Shown: positions 1 through 12,210 of the stretch, piece after piece
How positions within the stretch are numbered: position 1 is the stretch's first letter
Layout: each line of letters begins with the position of its first letter
From: Sympetrum striolatum
Lineage: Eukaryota > Arthropoda > Insecta > Odonata > Libellulidae
Direction of reading: 5' to 3'
Assembly: GCA_947579665.1 (NCBI GenBank)
Contig: OX388349.1
Location: 24,150,459-24,214,458 of the forward strand
DNA: 64,000 nucleotides
The notes under the pieces: generated by a model
What the model was told of the DNA's origin: nothing
The model's input: the letters and a program-made list of their open reading frames with translations, nothing else
Database searches by the model: none
Position numbers and translations under genes: made by a program

Positions 1-300
1 TTGTGTTCGTTTCTCCGAGACTGCTGTGGCACCTGAATAAGCCCTCTCTTCTAGGCTTGTTCTTTTACCGCTGTCGGATTCGTTTTGAACCCTCCTTCTG
101 GAGAGAAGTCTCCCCAAATTGGCGTCCCTCCGTGAAGTACTCGATCCTCGCCGCGCGTTACGCCACTCCCCTCGAGAAGGAACAGCGAAGCCCTCACTTA
201 GTTCCGCTCTCCTCCGAGGGATGGCGCGGGCGGCGCATGCGACGCCTCCCCGAAGAGGGAGCTCTCTCCAGGAGTGGTGAATTTAAGTAGTTTATTTTTA
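1..300. other. GC-rich, CpG-containing block at window edge
   Basis: This stretch is visibly richer in G and C than the AT-rich DNA that follows and keeps many CG dinucleotides. A 95-codon frame starting at position 3 runs through it, but I recognise no protein family and no splice-site pair bounding it. It could be a conserved non-coding element, the edge of an exon that starts outside the window, or a repeat fragment. I do not call a gene. Confidence 0.3.
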
Positions 301-2887
301 TCAGTGGCGAATCCTTTCCTCGATTCTCGAGCGAAGAGAAGTTTCGCTTATCCGCGTCCAGTGCCTTCGTTCCTAACGCGTTTAATAGCTCTACTTTGGA
401 GAGAGATTACGTAGTGATATTTGAGTTGAAGCTTAAGCTGTTTATGCGGTAAACTTCTGCCAAAACCCCTAAAAACATTCCTGCCCAAAAGTTGAAATTC
501 TTCATTAGTATTGCTATATGTATTTATTTAACAATATTTGTGTAATGGAGATTAATTTATTCTCCTATTTGTTATAATGCTCGTATAAGATCGAATCAAT
601 GAATGGTTTACGAGTTAAAGCTAGTTTATGCGAAGACTTTTCTAAGCATTATCAATAATGTGAATTAATTTTTCTTACGTAAAACCTACAATTCCTCATT
701 ATTATTGTAATATGTACATTTGTTACACATTTTTCGCCAGGGATATCAAACAATTTGTTTCGCATTTGCTACAATGCTCGTACAAGATCGATTTCATGAA
801 AGGAGTTAAAACTTGTTTATGCGAATAATTTACTGTGTATCATCAACAACGTGAAATATATTTACGCAATTCCGCCATTATAGTAATAAAAAACCTGTGT
901 CACGGAAAGTTTGATAGGCTTTTATTATTTTAAGTATCTGTAAGAATAAAAAACAGACTTTAGTGATAATTCCGTAATTAATTGTTGTTATGTGATAATT
1001 ATTACATAAATTACCCTTTACTTTACTTAGAGCAATTCTAAAGTTAAATCCCTGAATAGATATTGTTGTATCTCCGATGTAATGTATAAAGCATGCTAGA
1101 TATATTTTTGAAGTTAAAAAATTGGCTTATTTTTTGGTGTTGAGAGAGTTGCAAGTTTCGGACCTTTACCTTAATACTATTGAATATGCATCAAATTTTC
1201 CTTTCCTTCACCTTGATATATACAGCTACGGAAAGGGTTATAAAATTCTAATGTTATTAGCGTAGCCGTTTGAAAGGGAGTAATGGTATCCCGGATCTGA
1301 AAGTCAAACTTATGGAAAACTATTAAAAGGATTGCTTGAAAGGCTGACTGCCATTTACTTCGCATACTCCCCGAGATTAAACGTGTTCCTTCTGCAGTGA
1401 TATCTATTTCGAAATGTAGATTCTGAGTAATTGATATAGAAAATTATTGCCTCGGATATCTTCGAAGAGGGACATTTGGTAAATGGTGATTACAGCTTAC
1501 ATTACTTCCACCAGCAGTCATTTAATGAAGTAGCAAAAACTACTTCAGGATCACACAATCATCAAAACTGCTTCGAATTACTTGTTTACTTTTAAAAAGA
1601 CTCTGATTGCCTGGTGTAAACTGATAGTTACAGGCATGCAAATCTGTTGTTAGTTGCTGTTGGAAAGTATCGCAAAACAATGGAGGGAATTCTCCAGTTG
1701 TTATTGCTTCTCTTACCTATGTTTAGGGAAAATAATTAATTACGATTTTTTTTTCCACTCTGGTGGCGTTCATGTTTTCATTCTTCAAGATTGTGAGCAC
1801 AATCTATGGAAGAATTCTGTTGAATATTCAGACAACAGAATACAAAATGGCGCTTTTCGATTATCACTCGAAGGTGAGTCGAAGCTAATCGCATTCACAA
1901 AATAAATGACTGAACAGTAATGTTCTGGAATAGTGAAGTCAGGATTCTAAATTGATCATTCAGTAACTTATAATAAACTTTAAGTTTCAATAAAGATTCT
2001 TAAACAGCTATTTTTTATAAAAATTGGATATTAATCGTATAATAATATTTAATACGTACCTCTATGTAATTTGGCAAAATCACATTTGGAATCTCTCAAT
2101 TGTCATATTCATTTACTTGACCAATATTTTCTTTAGAATCATATCAGTCCGCAGTTAAGGTTAGAAATGCATCGCCTTATACCATAAAGTTATGTGCTCC
2201 TCATTCGAGTTCTGATCGGTCAAACATCATCAGTCTTGACATTTATATCATTTGCTCACTTCAGATCTGGCTGCCAAGGAATTTGCTTTTCCTTTACGTT
2301 TTCGGCAAATTTTCCCGAAAACGTTTCGGAAAAGATCAAATTTTGAGGAAATTACGTAAGAGTTGCATTAAGGTTAAGTTTTTATTCCCCGAACGCGTCG
2401 AGAAATGGTTTTAAGAAATCGACAGCTTTCCCCAGTTTTTCAGCCAAGGAGATTTCATCTCAAGCTGTCCCGACTTAGTGCATTCGCGATTGGGCAAGTT
2501 TCCGCGATGAATTTAGCGCGATTTATTTTCGTTCTTAGGGAAAGCATCGGCCATTTTTCTATTGCACAAGGGCGGACAACGCCCCGAAAAGAACCTTGCG
2601 TTGTGTGAAATATGATTTTTGAGGTTCCTTAAAAGTGGAAGGCGCTTTCTCTTTCGGTTTTCCAGACATTCGGCTCGAAATATGTGTAGGAAGCTTTGCT
2701 ATGAGAAGATGAGATGTCGCTGAATGAAGGTTTTATTCGTGGTAGTAATTTGGGGATGATGAATCGCTTTGATGTTTTCGTTAGTAATTCATTTTTTTGC
2801 TCTGAATTGTTTTCAGAAATCTAGTCTAAACTCATATATTTGGCAGCGAACTTCGTTTTACTTTTGTTGTTTAACTAATGTAATCTA
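301..2887. other. AT-rich non-coding stretch
   Basis: No gene, RNA or repeat boundary is seen. The open frames here are short and stop-limited (the longest is 83 codons) with no recognisable motif. One good 5' splice-site match occurs near 1874, but no polypyrimidine tract precedes it. Confidence 0.5.
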
Positions 2888-3212
2888 ACGTATGTACTCG
2901 AGTATAAGCCGCCCCGAGTATAAGCCGAGGCATCTTATATTATCACAAAAACTGGAAAAACGAATTGACTCGAGTATGACCCTAGAGTGAGAAATACAGC
3001 AGTTACTGGTTGATTTAAAATAAAAATGGGTACCAATAATATTACAATAAATGAGGAATCAGTTGATTAGTAGGATGAAATGGACAAATGGTTGTTAACT
3101 GAGCATAAAAGGAATTTTCAAGCCGAAAGGGGCTTTTTCAGGATTAAAAATCTGCGGAAAAACTCGGCTATATACGTACTGGAGTACATTCGATTAACTT
3201 AAGTAAATACGG
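2888..3212 (+). mobile_element. Non-autonomous TIR element, copy A (CGAGTATAAGCCG type)
   Basis: The left end carries a conserved motif reading ACTCGAGTATAAGCCG, followed almost at once by a second GAGTATAAGCCGAG. The right end reads as the reverse complement of a related terminus (AAACTCGGCTATATACGT, ending in ATACGGT). A homologous copy in the opposite orientation is at 56530-56888. Both have an AT-rich core and no coding capacity, which fits a MITE-like non-autonomous DNA transposon. I cannot assign a superfamily, and the target duplication is not clear. Confidence 0.55.
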
Positions 3213-6200
3213 TAAATCAAGAAATTTTGGCGGTGAAATACTTTTTACTTTTATTATTTAACTAATTTAAGGCATCTTCTCTGGCACTCTAATATTTATG
3301 TTGATATCTATCTGTTGAATCGTGCGACTCCTTCTGTTATCTTCCCTTATAATTATTTTTTTTATATTTCTGTGTGCTAAATATATCAATAACGGTCAGA
3401 AAAATTCATCTTATAAGTTAGCATGAAATTTACTAGAACTTATGGATTGGAAGAGTTTTGATTTTTTCGGGTGGTCTGATTTAAATTTATTATATTCTTC
3501 TGGATGATCAAAATAATATATCCCGCCTGTCCTCTCTTTCTTATTTCTGTAAATTTTGTTGTAAAGGATCAGTGTTCTCATTTAGTTCTTCGTATTATTC
3601 TTCACCGAAGTCTTTTATGGCATTCTGAATGAAACATCGTTTAATCTAATGTATGTCCTTTCTCACTAAAATGGGAATCAAATCGGTGGTGTTATTCACT
3701 AGTCGGATCCAATAGTAACAGGTGCTGACGTAATATCCGGGTTAACCGCTATCTAATCATTTTTCCGGTTACTGGTAAGAGAAGGTCTGTGAACTTCGTA
3801 CATGTTTTCAGATTATGGTGAGGGTAGTACATACGAGTTATCATAAAATGGTTAAATTTTAAGTGACACTTACAATTTGTATTAACGCCAAGATTGACAT
3901 TTATGTGTTATTAACGCCTATTTGCAGATGAAGATATCGCCCTTAGCTAACTGAAATAGTGCTCGTCGCTATTTTCGTTTTCGTCCCTTTAAATCGAAGT
4001 AACTTCTCATTTTAACTCTTCAGAGTACACATTTATGCACTACGTCTATGTGTATCAATAAGAGTTGCGTAAGATTAATTGTTGTCTTGTTTACATTAGC
4101 AACGTCCAGAAAATATGTGAAGTCTCTGTTATCTTAATATTAGTATGAGCTAAGCTTCCGTCCTACAGCTGAATGTATTGTTGTGAAGAAATCGATCTAT
4201 TTTAATTCATTCCAATGCAAATACCAATCTAGAAAGCCTATCGTTAGGGATTCTAAATACAGAAAGTTATAAAGAACACGAATAAGGTTTCTATTATCGT
4301 TTTCAACAGCTAAAAAGTGTCATTTTCTGCTCTTTCTGGGCCATGAAGAAATTTCAGATTGATTCGTGGTATTGTGTTTGGTGGTTAACGTTTTAGAAGC
4401 GTTGGTGGCGCGTGTGTGTTTCCATGTCAGTTGTGATTTTTTTCGGAGATGAGTCACTTACGGTTATGTTACCACATTCCTTCGATTCCGTTTTGTTTAG
4501 ATAAAGGCGAATGGAGCTGTTTTCACTCCCCAGTTTCAGCTTGAGGAAGCCTCTGTTTCGAGTATTTCGAATTGGCTCTTTCGATGTCTTAATCTCTTCT
4601 ACCATCCTTTTTTAAAGGCTCATTTGATTTGGTTGGATTTCTTCATATCCTTTCCTTGATAATATTTTGATCGTAAATTCTACTTATTTTAGAAGTTGTA
4701 ATGATATCATCTCATCCTCACTACTTTCATCAGAGTTATTGGTGCACTTTCTTCGTGATGAATAAAACTTATACCAATCTAAGATTGGGTTGACTTGTTT
4801 GAATTATCACATTTGTCCGTCTCTATATTATTTACATCTTTGTGCTGTTTTTGTGAGACAAATGAGCAACCAGCGGCAGTCTATGTATATTAGAGATTAG
4901 AGGCTTCTCTAAGTGTATGAGCAAACATGGCCGGATCGTGATTGTTTAGTACAAATTTATTATGCATTTGAATTATTGTAAATAGATTCACAACCATCAA
5001 TTCCCACTCATTGAGCAAATTGCAGAGAAGATGTTAGTTATGATACTTTTAACAGATTTATTATAAAGACTTTAATTTACAACGATTTTGATTGGAAGTC
5101 AAAATTATATCTGTTTGTCGCATTTTCTGCATAGTCATTTCTAAATCTATTTAACTTTAATTTTATAAGTGATAAATTAATAGCCTTCTTTATCTCTAAA
5201 CCTCCTGTATACCTTTTATTTATTTGGTCCCCTTCATTTCATATTATAGTCGTATTTCTAGTTAAATCATCATACACCCATTTATAATCTGCAATCTTCC
5301 TCCTTTGATTCCAATGAATAATGTTTCGTTCATTTAAACTATTTAAAATATAATACATTTCACTCACGGTATTTCGCTATATCGAAGATTTTAATATTTT
5401 TCATAGCAGTGTATTTTCTAGACGCTGATGAGAATATAAGTGTTGTAGTCGCTTATTCTAACTGCTTTTTTTGATTTCAATGAGGAAATTGAATTACGCC
5501 GTCCGAAATCGGTTCTCAATAAAGAAAACTAGAATTTCCTGGAAATAAAGTAGCTTCAAGTAGGAAAAATCCTCTTCTGAGATAGCAGGTTCCGCCAAGG
5601 ACGTGGAGATTTGTTTTGGCTTTCCTACTTCCAACATTATCTGACAGCTGCGAAATCACCTTCTACTCGGACGCTATGGAAAATAACCCAAACTTTTCCG
5701 TAAACTAAGGTTGAAAGCAAGAGGCTAGCGAGACTGAAAAGCAAGGAGCTCGATATATCATTCGACGACGTCGAAAAATCCGAAAATAAATAGATGATTT
5801 TAGGATGCGCGTGAAAAGCATTGTGACTCAAGCTGAAGGGGTGATGTTCCACTGTGACTAACGTTTTGCTAGCGAGATGATTCACGCTACATTGCGTAGA
5901 TGCCCATACAAATTTTCTGGCCGGGGTTGTGGAAAATATGCTGTAAAAATGCTTCCGTGTTCTTAGTTATTTCGATACGTAATGTATGTTTTTTAGGGAA
6001 GGTTTTGCAATTTTAGAAGGAACAGGTCATAGACTTTGGAGTAGTCAGGGAAAATTCAGGGTGTTAACCCCAGCCCTATAAGCTCCACTGGGAGCTCAAC
6101 TTCTGTGGAACTATTCAATGGACTAACTATTGCTTTCATTCACCTAGATATTCAAGACTTCTTCCATCGAACCCATTAATGTAAAATCAAAATTAAATAA

Positions 6201-7380
6201 AAATTCCTAGAGCAATATATGTGGAATTATTTCCAGTTAACCATTTTTTTATTATAATTTATTATAATCTCCGTATAAAATGCAGTGACGTTGATGAAAG
6301 TAACTTTTTCGATTCATTTTATAGACCCTCCCCCCGTGTTATTTTCTGGCTTTGCCAAAGTCATAGATATGCCTTTTCATCATATTTAACTTACGGAATT
6401 GTGATATCACACTTCTGGAAATTTCCGTGTTTTCTTCTTACGATTTTCTTTCATTTTTAGTGTGGAAAGAGAGCGTGATATTTATCTCCAAAGTACTGTT
6501 GTTTATTTCTATTAGATGTCAAAACTACGTTTCACAAATTTTCTCGGAACAGGTCGTTAAATTTCCTATCTTTTCGGCAATATGCACGTACGGGTGGTAC
6601 ATAAAAACTGGTGTATTTGTGTTTATCGGTAAATGATTCATAGGATCAAACTTAAAACATGTTACTAATCCCTATGATCGCTTTAAACATGTGATTCTTC
6701 TCTTTCTATGAGTACGACGGCTATGCTGTTGGTAACAGTGTGAATACGGATTTTTGCTTTATTTTATAATTTCGCTATGACCATCTGTTATATGGAACTT
6801 TATACTGGTCTGTAATGCTTTTAACTTCTCAAGTGTGTAGGACTTCACATGTCGTTGTACACATACACTGCTGTTTTAGCTTCAAAATAACTCACACACA
6901 TTGTGTAAGGCTTAGATATTATAACAAAAAAATATGATTATTTTACTCTTAAAATTCTGTCGAAAGTTTATAGTTATACATTCTGAATTTTAGAGCTATT
7001 TTAATTCACAAAAAAGGAACATTATTTTAACAATTCTTGAGGGTTTGAGTTGACTTGCTTATCGTCCAAGTTTTAAGTGAAATAAAAAGTGAATAAATGC
7101 AATTCATTGCAGTTATGATTATTTTAGTTAGAAATCTAGGTTCTCCCTCTCCAAGATTGTTGAAAATAACTTCATTCCATACGCTGTATCTCTTCATCGA
7201 AAGCAGCGTCAATTATACGCTTCACGCCAAAAGATTCCCGATATCGAATAGAGCCAATAAAATCCCCGTCTCTCTTATTCTAGATGTAACTTTTTCTCGG
7301 CACATCTTTCAAATCTTTTCGGATTGAATTTTTCGATCACTAAATTAATAATCGTGTCGCCCTCTATCGTTGCGGACATC
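3213..7380. other. AT-rich non-coding stretch
   Basis: No gene or repeat could be supported in about 4.2 kb. Short open frames on both strands are AT-rich chance frames. A modestly GC-richer patch lies near 5590-5900, without recognisable motifs. Confidence 0.5.
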
Positions 7381-7770
7381 GCGATGTGTCGAAGTTGAAT
7401 CAAAACAGATCGATCGGAGTGAATATCAGACGTCACGCCGGCCGATCAGCTTTTAATGGGAAGGAGGAGCGTGTGCCTGTCCACCTGTTGGCGCCTGAGG
7501 GAAGCAGGTGCTGTCGCCATACGCCGACTGGAAATCGAACAGAATTTTCCTTTAGAAGCTCGGCCGTATTTAATTATTACCCTCACCAAGATATAGGCTT
7601 ACTCGTGGCACACGGCTGCTGTTTCTTCTTACTCGGTGGTCGCAAGCTGTGGACGCATCTTCCTACCCCTATAGGGACACGTGCTGCAAGTCATCCACGG
7701 TTTTTACTGCTTGAAGTAGAAAACGAAGAATATTGGTGTTTTATTGCCGCGCTTTCACGTGGTTATTTCG
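7381..7770. other. Locally GC-richer segment, no gene recognised
   Basis: A 141-codon frame without an ATG at its start (7386-7811) crosses a GC-richer patch. The translation has no family motif, no signal peptide and no repeat. Composition alone explains the long frame. It may be an old repeat or a conserved non-coding element. Confidence 0.3.
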
Positions 7771-8262
7771 TAGAACGCGTGCTTGAATTATCATTTAATT
7801 CTGTTTCGTGATTATCACTGTTATTAAAGATCGCTTATTGTTAAAAATTTATCTTTGCCGGGGTTGACTTCGTGGAAAGGTATCTCACGTGTTTTTAGTC
7901 ATGCTTGTTCACATTAATTCTATTTTACGTGGTATAAAAGAAACTTTAAGATGCAAGTAATAATGGAACGTGCTTAAATAACGCACGCTTCCATTATCTA
8001 TTGCTTCGTGATTGTCATTGTTAAACCTAACCTCGCTTTTTATATTAAATCGATCTTTACTGAAGTAATTTCGAGGAAAGTTTCGCATGCGAATATGGTC
8101 GCACATTAAATAACCCGTGCAAAAATGCTTATCTTTATTATTGACAGTATGGTCTAAATTATGCATTTCTCTTCGCATCGCATATTTGTGAATAGTATAG
8201 TTCAGGTATACTGCATAAAGTTGGTTTGCAATTACACCTCGTAATATATTAAAATATACTTT

Positions 8263-8272
8263 TCAGGTAAAT
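8263..8272 (+). promoter_or_regulatory. Weak ratchet-like splice site (TTCAG|GTAAAT)
   Basis: The sequence ATACTTTTCAG is followed directly by GTAAAT, so a 3' splice acceptor abuts a donor at 8266/8267. The polypyrimidine tract is short and purine-interrupted, and no obvious RS-exon donor follows within 60 nt. It is a weak candidate next to the site at 10025 and may be chance in AT-rich DNA. Confidence 0.2.
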
Positions 8273-8509
8273 AAAACCCAAGAAATGTTAACCATTGCCC
8301 AGATGTCATAGGAACAAATACGTGGAATCAAGTAAATCGTAATTGGCAGTAAAAACTCGTAATCATATAGGTCAGTCAACATCGCTATCTTTGATAAAAA
8401 ACAGCAATTTAAGACACTAATATTCAGAAGTTTTTCTCTTTCCATTCAGTATTTTGGAAGTGTACTGTAAAGGCCTGTATCATTGAATTTCATTCATTAA
8501 TCTGCAATT

Positions 8510-8710
8510 CCCGCCGTATCGAAACTGAAAGAAGGAGAGCGAAGCATCTTGGCCGGAAGTGAGGTTGTTACTATAAACGCCCGCGGCGAGGTCCATTGCA
8601 TTGCGGCGCCAGCAGCGCTGTTAGCGGTACGAGGATGACCTCGCCGAACGGTCCATTGTGGAAGGCGATTGTTGGTGAAAGGAAAGATAACTAATCCAAT
8701 GGAAGCAGAG
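8510..8710. other. CpG-rich island
   Basis: A compact GC- and CpG-rich patch (CCCGCGGCGAGG, GCGGCGCC, CCTCGCCGAACGG) sits in AT-rich DNA. GAGGTCCATTG recurs as CGGTCCATTG about 80 bp later. There is no open frame or RNA gene. It could be a regulatory element or a remnant of a GC-rich repeat. Confidence 0.3.
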
Positions 8711-9729
8711 CTTTTTATGCCCGTTCTTTTCGCACCTTCGTCAGTTGCGTAGCTTCCGATGCACTATTGGGTTTTCGAGATTATTTCGATTCTTCCCCAT
8801 GACTGATTGATGTTTCTAACAGTTTTATTGTATCACACACTGGTGCGAAATGTAACATCGGCCCTACGTTAGGTAATCTTTGGTTAGAGTTCAGGGAACT
8901 TTGGCATTTTCCGAATCTGTTTCGAGCAGAAATTGTTTCTTTATGAAGCTAGATAAGGACAGCACCCAAACTTCCAAGGAGGATACCGAGTACTTAGGTT
9001 GCTTGGTCGACCGTATCTAAAAGAAATTCTATTTTGCTTTCGTAGATTTTACCGCTCATATTCAGGAAGAAGTTTGAGTGAGTTTATAAGAGCCATAGAG
9101 ATTATAAACCTATAAAATTTTCGCGACTGTAATTGAAGAAGTTGAATATCCTGCGTGAATAATAATCCCTCGTGTTCGTTTTGGCCATGCATTGAGCCAT
9201 TTGAGGGTAGTTTGTTATCCTCTAATTTAAGTTTGGCTGCAAATAGAGGTTATATCGCCTACTACTTAATTACTTGTGAAGATTTTCTTACGACCTGGGA
9301 AGAATTTCAGTCTTATTTCAGGAGTACAACGAAGTTTTGGGTATAATTATGCATTTTTCTAATTTTGATCTTTATTGAACACTTCGAACGTACGTTAGAC
9401 TTTTATCATGACTGCTTTATGTGTATAAAATTAAAAGATGTAATTTTCTTCTTTTTATGTTTCTTACCATAAATTAATATTGTATGCTGATGGAAAATAC
9501 GTCTTGGTGCCAATGAATGGTGAGTTTTGTTTTTTAAAATATTACAAGTTTTAAAAATTAAAGGTGTTATCAGACATATAATTAACTGTTATAAAGTGAT
9601 CCTATTACTGGAGAGGATCGTAACTATGAAATAATTTTGCAATATTTTAGATGATCTTTATTCTGACTCGTAAATGGAAATATAGTTTAAAATGTAATGT
9701 CGCTCTATAAAGGTACCCTAATCTATACG

Positions 9730-9795
9730 AAAATGATAGCCTTTTGGACATTGCTTTGGTAAAAGTGGACTCGGGTTCGATTCCCAATGGAACAT
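9730..9795 (+). repeat. tRNA-like Pol III promoter remnant (possible SINE head)
   Basis: A perfect B-box, GGTTCGATTCC, lies at 9774-9784, preceded by an A-box-like TAGCCTTTTGG at 9737-9747. The A-to-B spacing is short and no complete cloverleaf forms, so this is not a functional tRNA. It fits a degraded tRNA-derived SINE. Confidence 0.4.
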
Positions 9796-10002
9796 CATGT
9801 GCAAAATGACCTAAGATGTTAAAGCACTTTTGAAAACTACAACATCTCCCGGAAAATTTGGTAGTAAACATTAATACAATAACTGTAAATTTGTATGTAA
9901 CATTACATATATATTTGTGTATTTTGCTAATATATTTCTTTACTAAGAAATAAATTTTAATTATTGACTGAAAAAAAATTTTAATTATTGACTTTTCTAA
10001 TA

Positions 10003-10024
10003 ATTCTTTCTTTCATTTTCACAG
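10003..10024 (+). promoter_or_regulatory. Polypyrimidine tract and 3' splice site of microexon A
   Basis: A strong tract, TTCTTTCTTTCATTTTCACAG, ends in AG at 10023-10024. A branch-point-like TTCTAATAA lies just upstream. It is one of the two best acceptor sites noticed in the window. Confidence 0.6.
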
Positions 10025-10078
10025 GTGAGTGCTGCGGCTAACGCTCCTATACCTTCATCTCGTCTGCACCCTTTCAAA
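10025..10078 (+). other. Candidate microexon / recursive-splice exon A (54 nt)
   Basis: The 54-nt segment begins with GTGAGT immediately after the acceptor AG, so the first six bases are themselves a good 5' splice site. It ends at AAA followed by a consensus donor, GTAAGT, at 10079-10084. Its length is a multiple of three. Only phase 0 is open, reading VSAAANAPIPSSRLHPFK; the other two frames stop within it. It is GC-richer than its flanks. This is the architecture of a recursive splice site with an RS-exon: the exon is defined by the downstream donor and then removed through the regenerated donor at its 5' end. The alternative is an ordinary in-frame cassette microexon adding 18 residues. 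I do not recognise the host gene. A structurally parallel site lies at 62853-62891. Confidence 0.5.
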
Positions 10079-10979
10079 GTAAGTAGTCATTCGGCTGTTA
10101 CGTCACATTTCATTTTGACCCAATGTGATTTAATTACTGCCCCAATAGGTTCACGTGCTGGGATGCGACACGTGTCTTTAAAGTAGATGGATTTGCAATT
10201 CCCAGAAATCGGGGCAGGAAAATTTTTCACTGGCTGGATCGAAATTGGGCCGTTCAGCTATTGGCTCCGACTTCATTGTTTAAAGGAAGTAAAGCCCTTA
10301 TTCCCTGTTTATTCTCTTTTGATTCGCGTGACCTTTGACCTTGGTTAGTGAAGCGGCAAAAAATATCACATCGATTTTCGAGCAAATATTCGCATATATT
10401 TACTTTTGACCTGTTACATTTGTTGGGTCGATTTTCATTCGCTGCTCGGAATTATCTTTTATTCTCTTTAATGCACGAAATATTTAAAAAGGTCACGGTA
10501 TTCATGAATTGTTACAAATAAAGTGGGATTTTTTACGGGATTATTTACCGAGTACTTTTTTCTGACACTTTGACATTACTAATTTTTAAGTTTTGCTCGG
10601 TTGAGCCCCGTTTCAATATTTCAGTGGGAATTTATTTATTGATTCGTTTGAATATTCTATGGAAACCGCGTTCAATGATTTTAACTGTATTTAAAGTTTG
10701 CCGGTTACAATTTTGTTAATGCATGTTTGTGGTCGCAATGTTTCCTTGCGAGTTCTTCCGTCTATTTGACATTCTCCTGAATCCTAGACTCGTAATTTTT
10801 TTGTCCCCTGTTTAATCTTTTATTGATTTAATTTCAGCATAATTAATCAATTTGTACAATGACAATGAACGATTCTAGAAATTGGAGTGTATCCTTTATG
10901 TTTATACCAATCTACTACTTTCTTATAGACCGTTCAGCAACTGTTATTGCAGTATAAATTCTCGAATTTAAACTATAAT

Positions 10980-11290
10980 TCTACATCTACATAAATACCC
11001 TGCAAGCCGCCTTTCGGCGTGTTGCAGGGGGTGTAAACACCAGTTGAATCTATACTACTTCCTTATTCGGTTATTGTCACGTATTGTTCGCGGAAAGAAT
11101 GAATCTCTAAAACGATTCGTCCTAGCATCTATTTCTCTTAACTTACGGTCGTTATCGGATCGACCGAGGTAACAGGGGGGTTGCATGATACCGATTGTAT
11201 CTTCCGAAAATGTAGTTTCCCTGAATTTATGAAGCAATCGCAGCCAAGCTTCCAATCTCCTTTCTTTCAAGGATTATCAACCTACATATG
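10980..11290 (-). repeat. Dispersed arthropod repeat, end with CCCTGCAAGCCGCC motif
   Basis: The block opens with CTACATCTACATAAATACCC and a GCAAGCCGCC...GGCGTGTTGCAGGGGGTG hairpin. I recall this arrangement as the end of an abundant arthropod repeat; the exact family name is not known to me. A shorter inverted copy, sharing GGTGTTTACACCCCCTG and the AGGC-GCTT context, is at 32862-32900. The body is GC-richer than its surroundings and encodes no recognisable protein. Confidence 0.5.
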
Positions 11291-12092
11291 ATCATCCTCA
11301 ATCGTAATTCGTTTTTGAAACCCTAAATAAATATATTTATTTGCGATTTTCTCAGGACAGGAAAAACTCATCGGATATGATTTCTTATAAGTCATCATTT
11401 CTGACTAGATAATCTAGAACGCAGTGTAGTATACATTTATAAAAAAGGTTATATTTTAGTTATTATTTTCTAATTCCTTATTTAACCATCCGATATTTAT
11501 TTACTTAGCTATCCATCCCTTAATCGTGTACTTTGAGCGCTAACGACAAGCAAATTATATCCCTGTTAAATCCCACACGTTATCTAAGATCGTGGAAGAA
11601 TGGATACATCTTATTTCAGATATCTTGGCCTTCGTAGGGTGCCATTTCCCTAGGGTGCGTCTCGTAAGCGTTTACTTATTTTAAGAAAGGGTGTCCTCGG
11701 TGGTTTGGAGGGTGAAACGTCTGGGAGAACCCTCTAAGTCTCTATTTCTACTCCCCGCGGTTTATTTTCAAGCACAAACGAACAATTTCGCTCCCCAAAA
11801 GCACCCTCGTTTGGGGTGAAGGTGATTCAGAGGGTGCCTTTTCTCCGGGGTGGGTCTCTCTTCTCAGAATTATTCCTGAAAACACTACAAACATTATCGT
11901 AGAAGAATTCTTAGCCTTATAAGTTGTTCTTCTCATTCACATTTTCGCAAATGATTCGAACTATTTAAGAATCAATCAAAGGAAAGACGTATTATATCTA
12001 ATTTCAGTATTAAATGAAAACTAATTTACTTAATTTCGTATTCCATTTTCTTTTAAATTATTAATCTTCCATTTGACATAAATAAAGTCTGC
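11291..12092. other. Non-coding stretch with a G-rich patch
   Basis: Mostly AT-rich and featureless. A GC-richer patch near 11690-11860 repeats the words GAGGGTG and GGGGTGA/GGGTGAA several times. No gene is supported. Confidence 0.4.
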
Positions 12093-12189
12093 TTCAATAG
12101 TTCATTTGAGTTTCGACATGTTCATAGATAAATTAACGTGTAGCGTTAATTTATCTATGAACATGTCGAAACTCAAATGAACTATTGAA
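12093..12189. repeat. Perfect inverted repeat: 46-bp arms, 5-nt loop
   Basis: Bases 12093-12138 and 12144-12189 are exact reverse complements around the loop TGTAG. A partial third copy of the right arm (AATGAACATG, CAAAACTC) follows directly at about 12189-12210. A perfect arm this long in otherwise decayed intronic DNA implies a recent origin or active correction. If transcribed, it folds into a near-perfect 46-bp hairpin, long enough to be a Dicer substrate. It may instead be a young foldback element or a replication-slippage palindrome. Confidence 0.9.
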
Positions 12190-12210
12190 TGAATGAACAT
12201 GTCAAAACTC

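Noticed and set aside
7386..7811. 141-codon open frame
   Set aside because: Does not begin with ATG, the translation is not recognisable, and the length is explained by local composition.
10025..10036. Shared VS start of the two microexon peptides as evidence of homology
   Set aside because: GTRAGY always translates as Val-Ser in phase 0, so the match follows from the splice-site consensus.
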